This document shows, one piece after another, positions 1 to 6,592 of a stretch of 9,515 nucleotides of DNA. A program made the translations under genes and the position numbers. How positions within the stretch are numbered: the first letter of the stretch is position 1; each line of letters begins with the position of its first letter. Where the stretch lies: positions 1 through 9,515 of the forward strand of contig CAISKG010000620.1 in NCBI GenBank assembly GCA_903885855.1, written 5' to 3'. This DNA is from an uncultured Planctomycetaceae bacterium. GTDB lineage: Bacteria; Planctomycetota; Planctomycetia; Pirellulales; UBA1268. Under the pieces are notes generated by a model that made no database searches, was not told the DNA's origin, and saw only the letters and a program-made list of their open reading frames with translations.

Positions 1-357
1 ACGAGCGTCTTGATGACGCCCGACGGGAAGACGGTCGAGGCCGAGGCGGCCCACGGCACGGTCACGCGGCACTACCGGCAGCACCAGCAGGGGAAGCCCA
101 CGTCGACCAACCCGATCGCGTCGATCTTCGCCTGGACCCGCGGCCTGGCGCACCGCGGCAAGCTCGACGGCACGCCGGAGGTGACGCGCTTCGCCGACAC
201 CCTCGAGCGCGTGTGCGTCGAGACGGTGGAGTCGGGGAAGATGACGAAGGATCTGGCGGTGCTCGTCGGCGCCGGCCAGCCGCATCTCGACACGCAGGGT
301 TTCCTGGCGGCGATCGACGCCAATCTCGGCCGGGCGATGGCCGAGGCGCGGGGCTGA
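1..357 (+). CDS. icd: NADP-dependent isocitrate dehydrogenase, C-terminal part (5' end outside window)
   Basis: The enzyme converts isocitrate to 2-oxoglutarate and CO2 with NADP+ in the cytoplasmic TCA cycle. The reading frame is open from base 1, so only the last 118 residues are present and the start lies to the left. The fragment carries EAAHGTVTRHYR and TSTNPIASIFAWTRGLAHR. In the dimeric NADP-IDH family these form the NADP adenine/phosphate-binding loop and the conserved helix after it. Both are close to the eukaryotic IDH1/IDH2 type rather than the E. coli Icd type. The tail (ETVESGKMTKDLAVL) also fits that class and ends naturally at TGA 355-357. The next gene starts 43 bases downstream on the same strand and might be cotranscribed. 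The family assignment is very secure; nothing can be said about the missing N-terminal half. Confidence 0.95.
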   Translation, partial: TSVLMTPDGKTVEAEAAHGTVTRHYRQHQQGKPTSTNPIASIFAWTRGLAHRGKLDGTPEVTRFADTLERVCVETVESGKMTKDLAVLVGAGQPHLDTQGFLAAIDANLGRAMAEARG

Positions 358-400
358 GACACCGGCCCCCGGACATCCCGCGGACAGAAAGGACAGGCCC

Positions 401-1366
401 GTGCCCACCTCGCAGCGCCGGTTCGACACGGCCGACGTCGTGGGGGACGAGCCCGCCGTCCGCGGCCTGCACACGGTGGCGATGATCGCCGCGGTGACGC
501 GGGTGCCGGCGGCCGCGGTGCGCCACTGGATCCGGGCGGGGTTCCTCCGCCCCGTGCGGCGTTCCGGGCGCATCGGGTGGTTCGACTACGGCGAGCTGGT
601 GATCGCGCGGCGGCTGGCGCGGCTGCTGGGGGCGGGCCTCGAGCTGCGGGAGATCGACGCCCGGCTGGCCGGCCTCCATCCCCGCGGGGCCGTCGCGGCG
701 GCCCGGGAGGAGGCCGGGATCCTCGTCGACGGCCGGCGCTTGAGCGTGCGGCGCGGGGGCCACCTGCTCGGCGCCGGCGGCCAGCGGCAGTTCGCCTTCT
801 ACGGCGACGATCCCGGCGGGCGCGGCGCGGCGTCCCCCTGCGGCGTGACCGAGCCCTGGACCGCCCCCTTCTCAGGATCGCGCCCGCCGGCCGGTGGCGG
901 ACGGCCCGTGGCCCTGGAGGGCGACCTGCAGGCGATGGCCGCCGAACTCGAGGCCCTGGGGGAATACGACGCGGCGGCCGAGGCGCTGCGGGCCCTGCTC
1001 CAGGCCGCGGGGCCGTGCGCCCAGGTCTCGTTCAGCCTCGCCGAACTCCTCTACCGGGCCGGCGACCGGTCGGCCGCCCGCGAGCGCTACTACGCCGCCA
1101 TCGAACTGGAGCCGGACCACCTCGAGGCACGGACGAGCCTGGGCTGCGTCCTGGCGGAGCTGGGGGAACTCGATCTGGCCGAGGCGGCCCTCGACGGCGT
1201 GCTGCACCAGCAACCCGACTACGCCGACGCCCACTGGCACTTGGCCGGAGTCCTCGAGGAACTCGGCCGCCGCTGCGACGCGGAGCGCCACCTGCGGGCC
1301 TTCCTCGCCCTCGCGCCCGACAGCCCCTGGGCCCGCTCGGCCCAGGAGCGCCTCGACGCCGACTGA
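401..1366 (+). CDS. MerR-type helix-turn-helix protein with C-terminal TPR repeats
   Basis: This 321-residue protein joins two domains. Residues about 24-92 look like a MerR winged-helix DNA-binding domain: a start like VAMIAAVTRVPAAAVRHWIRAG, the wing (RIGWFDYGEL), and a following helix pair (LLGAGLELREIDARL). Residues about 105-135 form a short glycine-rich, probably beta segment ending QRQFAFYG, then a Pro/Gly linker to about 168. Residues about 171-307 hold about four TPR-like helical hairpins, for example FSLAELLYRAGDRSAARERYYAAIELEPDH. No metal-binding cysteines of the classical MerR effector domain are seen, so the TPR part probably senses or binds a protein partner (inference). The GTG start is chosen because AAAGGA (388-393) lies 7 bases upstream. 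It follows icd by 43 bases and converges on the next gene with a 13-base gap. The regulatory target is unknown. Confidence 0.85.
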   Translation: MPTSQRRFDTADVVGDEPAVRGLHTVAMIAAVTRVPAAAVRHWIRAGFLRPVRRSGRIGWFDYGELVIARRLARLLGAGLELREIDARLAGLHPRGAVAAAREEAGILVDGRRLSVRRGGHLLGAGGQRQFAFYGDDPGGRGAASPCGVTEPWTAPFSGSRPPAGGGRPVALEGDLQAMAAELEALGEYDAAAEALRALLQAAGPCAQVSFSLAELLYRAGDRSAARERYYAAIELEPDHLEARTSLGCVLAELGELDLAEAALDGVLHQQPDYADAHWHLAGVLEELGRRCDAERHLRAFLALAPDSPWARSAQERLDAD

Positions 1367-1379
1367 CCCGCCGCCGCGA

Positions 1380-1778
1380 TCACCACGGCCCGCGGACGGG
1401 GTGAACACCGAACTGCACGGTGTCGCTCGGCCAATACGGCGTGGGGAGCATCCCGGCGCCCTGTCCCGGCACCGCCCCGGGGCCCGGATAGGGGCGCTGG
1501 AACTGGTGGTACAGCGGCATGACGCGCGAGCTGGGCACGCCCCAGGCGTATTCGGAGGTGAACTCCGCCGTCGGGGGCACGACCAGCGCCATCGGCCGGC
1601 CGATCGAGGGATCGAACCAGACGCTGTGCCAGCTCTTCCCCCGGGCGCGGAGGAAGTAGCGTTTGTCCGTCGCCTTGTCGCCGGCCTGGGCGACGGTCGC
1701 GACGAGCGCGGCGACGAGGCCGGCGAGGACGATGCCGCGCGCGAACCGCGACGGGCGACGGATGTCGGTGGTCTTCAT
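1380..1778 (-). CDS. Small secreted protein of unknown function (Tyr/Pro-rich, ends VRGPW)
   Basis: A 132-residue protein. It begins with a Sec-type signal peptide: basic MKTTDIRRPSRFAR, a hydrophobic stretch at about 15-31 (GIVLAGLVAALVATVAQ), and likely cleavage near AQA-GD. The mature part is about 100 residues, starts KATDKRYFLRARGKSWHSVW, is rich in Pro, Tyr and Trp, and ends VHPVRGPW. It has no cysteines and no second membrane segment. AGGAA (1789-1785) sits 6 bases before the ATG and supports this start. The same frame stays open far upstream, antisense to top6B, but that extension has no protein character. The gene lies 56 bases downstream of the other small secreted gene on the same strand, so the two are probably cotranscribed. 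I recall similar pairs of hypothetical proteins in planctomycetes, but cannot name a family with certainty. A cell-envelope or exported role is inference. Confidence 0.75.
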   Translation of the reverse strand: MKTTDIRRPSRFARGIVLAGLVAALVATVAQAGDKATDKRYFLRARGKSWHSVWFDPSIGRPMALVVPPTAEFTSEYAWGVPSSRVMPLYHQFQRPYPGPGAVPGQGAGMLPTPYWPSDTVQFGVHPVRGPW

Positions 1779-1834
1779 GGACGCTTCCTGGGGGGCGACG
1801 GGGGAACGGGTTGATTCGAGGGCGCGACGACGGA

Positions 1835-2179
1835 TCACCACCAGGTGGCGCGGGCCTCGGTCCGCAGGCCGGTGGCCCCGGCGGGGCGGATGTAGCGCCG
1901 ATGGTGCTTGTAGAGGAACTCGTGCGGCATGAACGGCGGGTAGGTGTACCAGGTGTGCCCCACGTGCGGCGGCACGGGGCGCGGGGCGACGTAGAGCTGC
2001 GCGCCGAATCCCGGCGACGCGGCGGGGGGCACCGGCGGCACCCAGAAGTTGTAGAAGACGTCGGGGGTCGGGTAGTCGATCCCGTGGTTGATCGGGGCCG
2101 CGGTGACCGTCGTGCCGGCCGCCAGCGCGAGCATCACGACGAGCGCCGACATCCGGCGCGGGGTGGGACGGGCACGCAT
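1835..2179 (-). CDS. Small secreted protein of unknown function (aromatic/Pro/His-rich)
   Basis: A 114-residue protein. Its signal peptide has a basic start (MRARPTPRR), a hydrophobic core (MSALVVMLALAAGTTV) and likely cleavage near TAA-PIN. The mature chain is dense in Pro, Tyr, Phe, Trp and His. Notable segments are YPTPDVFYNFWVPP, LYVAPRPVPPHVGHTWYTYP and PHEFLYKHHRRYIRP, with ARATWW at the C-terminus. The open frame extends to a GTG at 2188, but the strong Shine-Dalgarno GGAGGT (2192-2187) overlaps that GTG and is spaced 7 bases before ATG 2179, so I use the ATG. It is probably the first gene of a two-gene operon with the protein at 1380-1778, and is divergent from top6B. No catalytic motif is visible. 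A structural or surface role is inference from export and composition. Confidence 0.75.
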   Translation of the reverse strand: MRARPTPRRMSALVVMLALAAGTTVTAAPINHGIDYPTPDVFYNFWVPPVPPAASPGFGAQLYVAPRPVPPHVGHTWYTYPPFMPHEFLYKHHRRYIRPAGATGLRTEARATWW

Positions 2180-2186
2180 CGCGGTC

Positions 2187-2192
2187 ACCTCC
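2187..2192 (-). promoter_or_regulatory. Shine-Dalgarno GGAGGT that decides the start of the 1835-2179 gene
   Basis: GGAGGT on the minus strand overlaps a possible GTG start at 2188-2186. Its spacing of 7 bases fits ATG 2179-2177 instead, which argues against the three-residue longer version. Confidence 0.7.
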
Positions 2193-2360
2193 GGAGGGAA
2201 ACGGCGCCGGCGATCCGACCGGCACCCTGATGCGGTTTCGGCCGCTGCCGATTCGACGGTTCAGTCGCGGGGAGACGGCTGTGACGTGCCTTCCCAGGAG
2301 GCAAGGTCCCCGGTGCCCGGAGGGTCGCCGCCGAAGGGAAACTGCCCCCGTCACAACCGC

Positions 2361-2366
2361 TATACT
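2361..2366 (+). promoter_or_regulatory. Candidate -10 element (TATACT) upstream of top6B
   Basis: TATACT differs from the bacterial -10 consensus at one base and stands out in very GC-rich DNA, about 100 bases before the top6B ATG. No good -35 hexamer is found 17 bases upstream (GAAACT). The divergent intergenic region 2180-2468 otherwise shows no gene that I can support. This is a weak call. Confidence 0.3.
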
Positions 2367-2468
2367 CTGCCCATCTTGCCAAGCGGCCGTCGGTCGATCA
2401 TCGTCGTGGGGCCGGGTCTCCCGGCCCAGGTTTTCGAGTCGTTTCCCCGCCCCACGGCCCGAGAGAGC

Positions 2469-4781
2469 ATGGCCCGCACGCAGCGTTCCCGTCCCTCCGC
2501 CGCCGCGGCCCCCGCGGCGGCGAAGAAGTCCTCCGGCGTTCCCGCCGCGACCACCGCCGGCAAGCCCGCCCCGACGAGCCAGGCCGCGGACGCGGCCTCC
2601 GCGACGCAGCCCCCGCGCGACCCGGCGCCCGCGCCCCCCAAGCGGCGCGCCAGCGCCCAGACGCTCGCCGCCGGCCAGCGCGACATCTCGGTGAGCGAGT
2701 TCTTCGCCAAGAACCGCCACCTGCTCGGCTTCGACTCCCCGCGCAAGGCGCTCCTCACGAGCGTCAAGGAGGCGGTCGACAACTCGCTCGACGCCTGCGA
2801 GGAGGCGGGCATCCTTCCCGAGATCTGGGTGCACATCGAGCCGGTGGGGGACGGGGGCTCGCGTTTCCGCATGAGCGTCCAGGACAACGGCCCCGGCATC
2901 GTGCGCAAGCAGATCCCGCTGATCTTCGGCAAGCTCCTCTACGGCTCGAAGTTCCACCGCCTGCGCATGAGCCGCGGCCAGCAGGGGATCGGGATCTCGG
3001 CGGCGGGGATGTACGGCGTGCTCACCACGGGCAAGCCGGTGCGGATCGTCTCCAAGATCTCGGTCAAGGAGCCCGCCCACTACTACGAGCTGCGGATCGA
3101 CACCAAGACCAACGAGCCGCAGATCCTGAACGGCAAGGGGGAGGGGATCGACATCCCCCCGGGCAAGGCGGGCGTCGACGCGCTGGCCAAGCATGGCATC
3201 GAGTGGGTGGCGGCCAACGACCGCGGCGAGGCGGTGGAGCACGGCACGCGCGTGACGATCGAGATGGAGGCCAAGTTCCAGCGCGGCCGCGGCAGCGTCG
3301 AGGAATACCTCGAGCAGACGGCGATCGCCAACCCGCACTGCCGCATCCACTTCCTCCCCCCCGACGGCCAGGAGCGGATCCTCGAGCGCTCCACCCACGA
3401 GCTCCCGCCGGAGCCGAAGGAGATCAAGCCGCATCCCTACGGCGTCGAGCTCGGCCGCCTCGTGACCATGCTCCAGGAGCAGCCCCGGGCCACGCTCGCG
3501 CAATTCCTCACCGGATCCTTCTCGCGCGTCTCCTCGGGCGTCGCCCGGCGGATCTGCGACGGCGCGAAGCTCTCCACGCGCGTCACCTGCACGAAGCTCG
3601 GCCGCGGCGAGGCCGACGCCCTGTTCCGCTCGATCCAGGAGACGAAGATCCCGCCCCCCGCCACCGACTGCATCGTGCCGATCGGCGAGCAGCGGCTCCT
3701 CGCCGGCCTGCGCCAGGTGGTGCCGGGGGAGTTCTTCACCGCGGCCACGCGCCCGCCGAGCGTGTACCGCGGCAACCCGTTCGTGATCGAGGCCGCCCTC
3801 GCCTACGGCGGCGGGCCGGGCGCGCAGAAGGTGTCGCTCGAGGCCCTCACCGAGCTCGCCGGCGAGAGCGACGCCCGCAGCCTGCGGCAATTCCTCACCA
3901 CCACCTTCGCCGGGCTCGGTGGCGAGGCGGCCGACAGGATCCTCGAGGAGGCGAAGCTCGCGCCGCGGCAGTCGCCGTCGAAGCTCAAGAAGGACGCCCT
4001 CGCCACGCTCCACTCCGCCATGCAGCACGTGAACCTCGACGAGGGGCAGAACATGACCGTGCTGCGCTTCGCCAACCGGGTGCCGCTGCAGTTCCAGCAC
4101 GCCGCCTGCGCGGTCACGCAGACGATCCTCTCCACCAATTGGCGCTCCTACGGGCTGTCGCAGTCGCGCGGCAGCCTCCCCTCCGGGCCGGTGACGGTGA
4201 TGGTGCACGTGGCGAGCGTGTGGGTGCCCTTCACGAGCGAATCGATGGTGGCGATCGCCTCCTACCCGGAGATCCAGAAGGAGATCGGGCTGGCGCTGCA
4301 GGCGGTGGGGCGCAACCTGGGGCTCTTCCTGCGGCGCCGCCTGCGCGTGCAGCAGGAGGGGCAGCGCCGCAGCATCTTCCTCCGCTACCTCGGCGAGGTG
4401 GCCCGCGCCGTCGCCGTCATCAACGGCGGCGACGCCAAGAAGCTCTACGAGGACCTCCTCGTGGTGGCGCGCAAGAAGACCGCGCAGGCCGACGTCCGCT
4501 ACGACGACCGCGGCCGGCCGATCGTGGAGGAGGACGAGCTCGACCTGGGTAAGAACTGCATCATCGTCGCCCCGGGCGAGGTGGGCCTGACGCAGGCCGC
4601 CGCCGACGCCGTCGACGACGACATCTCGGCCGGCCGGAAGCCGCCCACGAAGGGGTCGCGCCGGAAACGTGGGATCGCCGCCGTGTCGGGGGACGACGCC
4701 GAGGCGGGCGACGACGCCGCGCCCGCGAAGGCCGCCGCCGGGAAGGCCGCGAAGCCGAAGGTCGCGAAGCGGCGCCGCTGA
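2469..4781 (+). CDS. top6B: DNA topoisomerase VI subunit B (ATPase subunit), extended form
   Basis: The B subunit of type IIB topoisomerase binds ATP and works with the cleaving A subunit (Spo11-like) to pass one duplex through another. All GHKL ATPase motifs are present: KEAVDNSLDAC (Glu101, Asn105), DNGPGI (139-144) and GQQGIGISAAGMYG (170-183). An H2TH region follows (about 330-395). Then come transducer motifs YRGNPFVIEAALAYGG, RFANRVPL (533-540), NWRSYGLSQS (557-566) and VWVPFTSES. At 770 residues it is much longer than archaeal subunits (about 530-620). The excess is an Ala/Pro-rich N-terminus (1-65), an insert at about 450-528 resembling a second H2TH, and a Lys/Ala/Arg tail (from about 724, ending KRRR). 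ATG 2469 is preferred because upstream codons look non-coding, although its Shine-Dalgarno is weak. No top6A is adjacent. Identity is secure; the exact start is less so. Confidence 0.93.
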   Translation: MARTQRSRPSAAAAPAAAKKSSGVPAATTAGKPAPTSQAADAASATQPPRDPAPAPPKRRASAQTLAAGQRDISVSEFFAKNRHLLGFDSPRKALLTSVKEAVDNSLDACEEAGILPEIWVHIEPVGDGGSRFRMSVQDNGPGIVRKQIPLIFGKLLYGSKFHRLRMSRGQQGIGISAAGMYGVLTTGKPVRIVSKISVKEPAHYYELRIDTKTNEPQILNGKGEGIDIPPGKAGVDALAKHGIEWVAANDRGEAVEHGTRVTIEMEAKFQRGRGSVEEYLEQTAIANPHCRIHFLPPDGQERILERSTHELPPEPKEIKPHPYGVELGRLVTMLQEQPRATLAQFLTGSFSRVSSGVARRICDGAKLSTRVTCTKLGRGEADALFRSIQETKIPPPATDCIVPIGEQRLLAGLRQVVPGEFFTAATRPPSVYRGNPFVIEAALAYGGGPGAQKVSLEALTELAGESDARSLRQFLTTTFAGLGGEAADRILEEAKLAPRQSPSKLKKDALATLHSAMQHVNLDEGQNMTVLRFANRVPLQFQHAACAVTQTILSTNWRSYGLSQSRGSLPSGPVTVMVHVASVWVPFTSESMVAIASYPEIQKEIGLALQAVGRNLGLFLRRRLRVQQEGQRRSIFLRYLGEVARAVAVINGGDAKKLYEDLLVVARKKTAQADVRYDDRGRPIVEEDELDLGKNCIIVAPGEVGLTQAAADAVDDDISAGRKPPTKGSRRKRGIAAVSGDDAEAGDDAAPAKAAAGKAAKPKVAKRRR
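3879..4037 (+). other. Second H2TH-like segment inside Top6B, paralogous to the segment at 3492-3650
   Basis: Residues 471-523 of Top6B align without gaps to residues 342-394, with 17 of 53 identical by eye. Shared landmarks are xLxQFLTxxF, RI followed by xxAKL, and KL in the second half. The first copy is in the normal H2TH position. The second sits between the conserved transducer strands ALAYGG (444-449) and RFANRVPL (533-540), which I recall as nearly adjacent in archaeal subunits. The alignment is seen directly; the H2TH fold of the second copy is inference. Confidence 0.6.
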
Positions 4782-4798
4782 CGCCCGGCGCGCGTCAG
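4778..4798. terminator. Small inverted repeat spanning the convergent stop codons of top6B and the DUF2200 gene
   Basis: CTGACGC (4778-4784) and GCGTCAG (4792-4798) are perfectly complementary around a 7-base spacer. Each arm contains one of the two TGA stops. There is no T-tract on either strand and the stem is short, so a bidirectional terminator role is only possible, not shown. Confidence 0.3.
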
Positions 4799-5316
4799 GC
4801 CCGCGGCGGCGTCCGCAGGATCTTCTCCATCGGCCGCCCCTGGGCGAGTTCGTCGACGAGCTTGTCGAGGATCCGGATCTCGCGCATCAGCGGGTCGTCG
4901 ATCGTCTCCACGCGGATCCCGCAGATCGTGCCGGTGACGAGCAGACGGTGCGGGTTGAGCCGGGGCGCCCCGGCGAAGAAGGTCGCGAAGTCGGTCCGCT
5001 TGGCCAGGCGCGAATCGAGCGCGGTCTGGCCGTAGCCGGTGAGCCAGCGGAGGATCCGGTCGACCTCGTCCCGCGTGCGCCCCTTCTTCACGGCCTTGGC
5101 GACGTAGTGCGGATAGACGGCGGCGACGGGGATGGAAAAGATCCGGTGCCCCGCGCGGGGCTGCGGCGCGGCGGGCCCGCGCCGCCCGCCGGTGCGGTGC
5201 GGACGGGGGGGGCGTTTTCCGGCGGCGGCCGCCGGCTTCCGCGCGGCGCCCGGCGTGGACGCGGCGCTCGCCTTCCTCGGGGCGGCAGGCTTCGAACCGG
5301 TGCGTCGCTTCGCCAT
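4795..5316 (-). CDS. DUF2200 family protein with basic, disordered N-terminal tail
   Basis: A 173-residue cytoplasmic protein of unknown biochemical function. The DUF2200 core runs from about residue 57 to 168: HRIFSIPVAAVYPHYVAKA, KKGRTRDEVDRILRWLTGY, DFATFFAGAPRLNP, ICGIRVETIDDPLMREI and LDKLVDELAQGRPMEKILR. These are near-identical to the family signature as I know it. Typical members begin just before the core. Here about 56 residues of Ala/Lys/Arg/Pro low-complexity sequence precede it, similar in composition to the tails of the neighbouring Top6B. ATG 5316 is chosen because GAGGTGAGG lies immediately upstream. The frame stays open further upstream but encodes only Arg/Gly-rich, non-coding-like sequence. 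The gene converges on top6B with a 13-base gap. The family assignment is strong; no function should be assumed. Confidence 0.9.
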   Translation of the reverse strand: MAKRRTGSKPAAPRKASAASTPGAARKPAAAAGKRPPRPHRTGGRRGPAAPQPRAGHRIFSIPVAAVYPHYVAKAVKKGRTRDEVDRILRWLTGYGQTALDSRLAKRTDFATFFAGAPRLNPHRLLVTGTICGIRVETIDDPLMREIRILDKLVDELAQGRPMEKILRTPPRA

Positions 5317-5502
5317 GATCCTCACCTCGATCGCGCGGGAAGGTCGGCCCCGGACGCCGGCGGGCTCGCGATCGGGCGGCGTGTGCCCCCGGCGCGGTCG
5401 CCCGCCCAGCGTAGCCGTGGGGCCCATCCTCCGGAAGGCTCGCTGGCGCGCCCCGTGGCCCCGCCCGCCGTCCACGCCCGCCGGCGGCCGCGATCGTGGC
5501 GC
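5317..5502. other. Intergenic stretch between the DUF2200 and isomerase genes, nothing recognised
   Basis: This is GC-rich sequence between two genes on the minus strand. Apart from the Shine-Dalgarno of the DUF2200 gene next to 5316, I see no gene, clear terminator or strong promoter. Several short palindromes such as CCGCCGGCGG are expected at this base composition. Confidence 0.5.
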
Positions 5503-6405
5503 TCAGTACTCGAGCTCGAACCCCGCCGACTCCAGGGCCGCGAGGCTGCGGCGGATGCCGTCGACGGTGTCGTGGAGCGGCTCGTACTCCACGAGGAAGG
5601 TGCCGTCGTAGCCGGTCCGGGGGAGGAGATCGCCCCAGTCGATGCCGTCGGGCACGTCCCCCACCGCCGTCGCCCGCCAGCCCTCGCCGTCGCGGACCCA
5701 GTCCTTCAGGTGGCAGTAGGTGATCCGGCCGCGGAGGAGATCGACCGCGCAGGAGCGGTCGAGCGGGTGCGCCGCGCGGATGTTGCCGGGATCGAAATTG
5801 AAGCCGATGCGCGCGGGGAGATCGTGGAGGAGCCGGGCGAGCCCCGCGGGGTCGGTCGTGACCGTGGGGGTGTGCCGGGCCGAGCCGTCGGGACGGTGGT
5901 CGATCGCGCCGTGCGTCTCGATCGCCATCGCGAGGCCGAGGCGCTCGAGCTCGCGGTCGCAGGCCACGAGCGCGTCGACCATCCGCCGGTAGCGGGCGTC
6001 GTCCATCGCCTCCCAGGGGGTGAAGCCGGCGAAGAAACGCACCTGCCTGGCGCCGCACTCCGCCGCGGCGCGCGCTTGCCGGATCGCCTTCACGACCGCG
6101 CCCTGCACCTCCTCCGCCCCGCCCGCCGAGAAGTCGTTCTCGATGCAGCAGCCCGGCGTGGCGATGCCGGAGGCGGAGACGAGGGACCGGAAGGCGGCGA
6201 TGTCGGCGGGGGAGGGCGCCTCCGGGAGCCGGCCCGGCTGGCCGCCGCCGATGCCGAACTCGAGCTCCCGGAATCCGAACGAGGCGGCGATGCGGAAGTG
6301 ATCCGCCATCGGCAGGTTGCGGAAGCCCCACTCTCCGCAGCCGACGCGGAGCCGGCGCGGGGGGGCCTTCCAGGCGTCATCGGCGATCGTGACGTCGCGC
6401 GTCAT
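5503..6405 (-). CDS. Sugar phosphate isomerase/epimerase (xylose isomerase-like TIM barrel)
   Basis: A 300-residue cytoplasmic protein of the AP-endonuclease-2/xylose isomerase-like superfamily, which isomerises or epimerises sugars, inositols or related hydroxy-ketones using a divalent metal. The likely metal ligands are in the usual order: Glu163 in AIETHG, Asp205 in NFDPGN, His232 in CHLKDW and Glu273 in LVEYEP. The N-terminus GCGEWGF and the FGFRELEFG strand fit the first barrel strands. The length is normal. ATG 6405 is supported by GGGAGA (6418-6413) at 7 bases. The start overlaps by four bases (ATGA) the stop of a DUF1501 remnant, implying it was once the downstream gene of that operon. 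The substrate cannot be read from sequence. Members of this group are also called hydroxypyruvate isomerase-like or inosose dehydratase-like. Confidence 0.88.
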   Translation of the reverse strand: MTRDVTIADDAWKAPPRRLRVGCGEWGFRNLPMADHFRIAASFGFRELEFGIGGGQPGRLPEAPSPADIAAFRSLVSASGIATPGCCIENDFSAGGAEEVQGAVVKAIRQARAAAECGARQVRFFAGFTPWEAMDDARYRRMVDALVACDRELERLGLAMAIETHGAIDHRPDGSARHTPTVTTDPAGLARLLHDLPARIGFNFDPGNIRAAHPLDRSCAVDLLRGRITYCHLKDWVRDGEGWRATAVGDVPDGIDWGDLLPRTGYDGTFLVEYEPLHDTVDGIRRSLAALESAGFELEY

Positions 6406-6566
6406 GCGAGGATCTCCCGGATCGGTCGGGGCGTTTGGACACCGGTGCGGTTCCGGCCGAGCCTGCCATGGAACCGGACGTGGCGTTGGTGGTCGAGGCC
6501 CATGAGATGGAGGATGGTGGCGTGGAGGTCGCGGACGTGGTGGCGGTCGACCGCCGCCCGGGCCAT
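6402..6566 (-). pseudogene. C-terminal remnant of a DUF1501 family protein
   Basis: A 54-codon minus-strand stretch reads RHHVRDLHATILHLMGLDH, then RFHGR, then RPIREILA and TGA. This matches the extreme C-terminus of DUF1501 (sulfatase-like) proteins, abundant in planctomycetes, where DLHATxLHLxGLDH is a hallmark. Family members are about 450-500 residues. Here the homology ends around 6560, and within 30 bases the sequence becomes the 3' end of kup in a different frame, so roughly 90% of the gene is gone. The frame itself stays open over kup, but that part is kup read out of frame. The stop overlaps the isomerase ATG as ATGA, a preserved operon junction. A functional 54-residue peptide is possible but unlikely, because it lacks a convincing Shine-Dalgarno. 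A sulfatase C-terminus is the alternative parent family. Confidence 0.6.
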
Positions 6567-6592
6567 GCGTCGCTTCGCTCGTTCCCCACCCT

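Noticed and set aside
385..394. Ten-base identity CAGAAAGGAC between the leaders of the MerR-TPR and PEP-CTERM genes
   Set aside because: Both copies are simply good Shine-Dalgarno sites at normal spacing, so a shared regulatory element is not needed.
2276..2359. Imperfect 10-base inverted repeat CGGCTGTGAC / GTCACAACCG upstream of top6B, the second arm next to the TATACT element
   Set aside because: The arms are 64 bases apart with one mismatch. In a region this size about one such pair is expected by chance, so I do not call an operator.
1380..4208. A 942-codon open frame on the minus strand running antisense to top6B and ending as the small secreted protein
   Set aside because: Only the last 132 codons have a Shine-Dalgarno, signal peptide and normal composition. 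The rest is Arg/Leu/Gly-rich shadow of top6B caused by high GC.
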